This document shows, in pieces, positions 63,742 to 64,000 of a stretch of 64,000 nucleotides of DNA (positions are counted from its first letter, which is position 1; each line of letters starts with the position of its first letter). The stretch spans positions 61,796 through 125,795 of the forward strand of contig JAGCUU010000008.1 in NCBI GenBank assembly GCA_017962665.1, in the 5' to 3' direction. Position numbers and translations under genes: made by a program. The notes under the pieces were generated by a model that saw only the letters and a program-made list of their open reading frames with translations, had not been told where the DNA came from and did not search any database. The DNA is from Bacteroidales bacterium (GTDB lineage Bacteria; Bacteroidota; Bacteroidia; Bacteroidales; P3).

Positions 63742-64000
63742 ATGTATAATAGATTTCAAGAACATCTTCAGAAAGAGCTGGCCGACATCGAGGCCGCCGG
63801 TCTTTACAAAAATGAACGCATCATCGAAAGCCCCCAGGGTGCCGAAATCATGGTAAAGGGCAAGAAGTGCCTCAACTTCTGCGCCAACAACTACCTCGGT
63901 CTTGCCGACAATCCGGAACTTATCGCCGCCGCCAAGAAAGGCATGGACGCCCGCGGCTTCGGCATGGCCTCTGTCCGCTTCATCTGCGGCTGCCAGGATC
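63742..64000 (+). CDS. kbl: 2-amino-3-ketobutyrate coenzyme A ligase (partial, N-terminus)
   Basis: The second enzyme of threonine breakdown: with PLP it splits 2-amino-3-ketobutyrate and CoA to glycine and acetyl-CoA. The 86 codons in the window open with YNRFQEHLQKELADIEAAGL and include LNFCANNYLGLADNPELI, the alpha-oxoamine synthase N-terminal signature, and GFGMASVRFICG. The PLP lysine lies outside the window. The starting ATG at 63742 follows a good promoter. Confidence 0.93.
   Translation, partial: MYNRFQEHLQKELADIEAAGLYKNERIIESPQGAEIMVKGKKCLNFCANNYLGLADNPELIAAAKKGMDARGFGMASVRFICGCQD

Overview
The window looks like a chromosomal segment of an anaerobic Bacteroidota bacterium, most likely order Bacteroidales. 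The evidence is: promoters of the Bacteroides type (TTTG, 18-21 bases, TAnnTTTG); Bacteroidota-only families (DUF4836, DUF4954, GT117/DUF2723, LptE-family lipoprotein, S46 dipeptidyl peptidase); a protein ending in a type IX secretion (T9SS) type A sorting domain; and exported proteins whose mature ends begin with Gln. I cannot place it below order level. No rRNA, prophage, insertion sequence, integrase or CRISPR array is visible, so this is core genome, not an island.

Layout. 1-12107 (minus): two SGNH-type proteins behind lpxD, a helix-hairpin-helix protein, lptC, a TPR protein, an outer-membrane protein, coaX, pth, a flotillin and a DPP11-like peptidase. 12392-15857 (plus): a von Willebrand A membrane protein and a flippase. 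16288-22647 (plus): a NatA/NatB-like ABC exporter, then a DUF4836 lipoprotein with a degenerate ABC ATPase and an FtsX-like permease, then a small outer-membrane protein. 22670-32458 (plus): rbfA, a Lol-like permease, two tiny genes, lptE, a GT117 glycosyltransferase, mrdA, rodA, clpX and queD. 32464-34750 (minus): a Rieske-like lipoprotein, a glutaminyl cyclase, efp and a small membrane protein. 35009-37265 (plus): a small exported protein, a thioredoxin-like protein and manA. 37251-39256 (minus): the T9SS cargo protein and a short exported peptide. 39527-45215 (plus): TolC, HlyD, two ABC-2 permeases and a voltage-gated cation channel. 45235-51537 (minus): an FMN-binding lipoprotein, three tRNAs, gpmA, lgt, rny, a probable 6S RNA, zapA, a coiled-coil protein and ribBA. 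Then a lone tRNA-Ala, DUF4954, nagB and recQ (minus), kdsD and lptB (plus), and pspC, fabD, a flippase and an Ig-like lipoprotein (minus). The window ends in the start of kbl (plus).

Theme. Much of the window builds and exports the cell envelope: lipid A and LPS (lpxD, kdsD, lptB, lptC, lptE), fatty acids (fabD), peptidoglycan elongation (mrdA, rodA), lipoproteins (lgt, Lol-like permease), and protein export (T9SS cargo, glutaminyl cyclase). The observations I think most worth checking are the Gln-first exported proteins beside a glutaminyl cyclase, the DUF4836/degenerate ABC/FtsX trio, a terminator-like hairpin inside a tRNA operon, a Rieske-like lipoprotein without the histidine ligands, an exporter cassette lacking an ATPase and overlapping an ion-channel gene, and a dispersed intergenic repeat.
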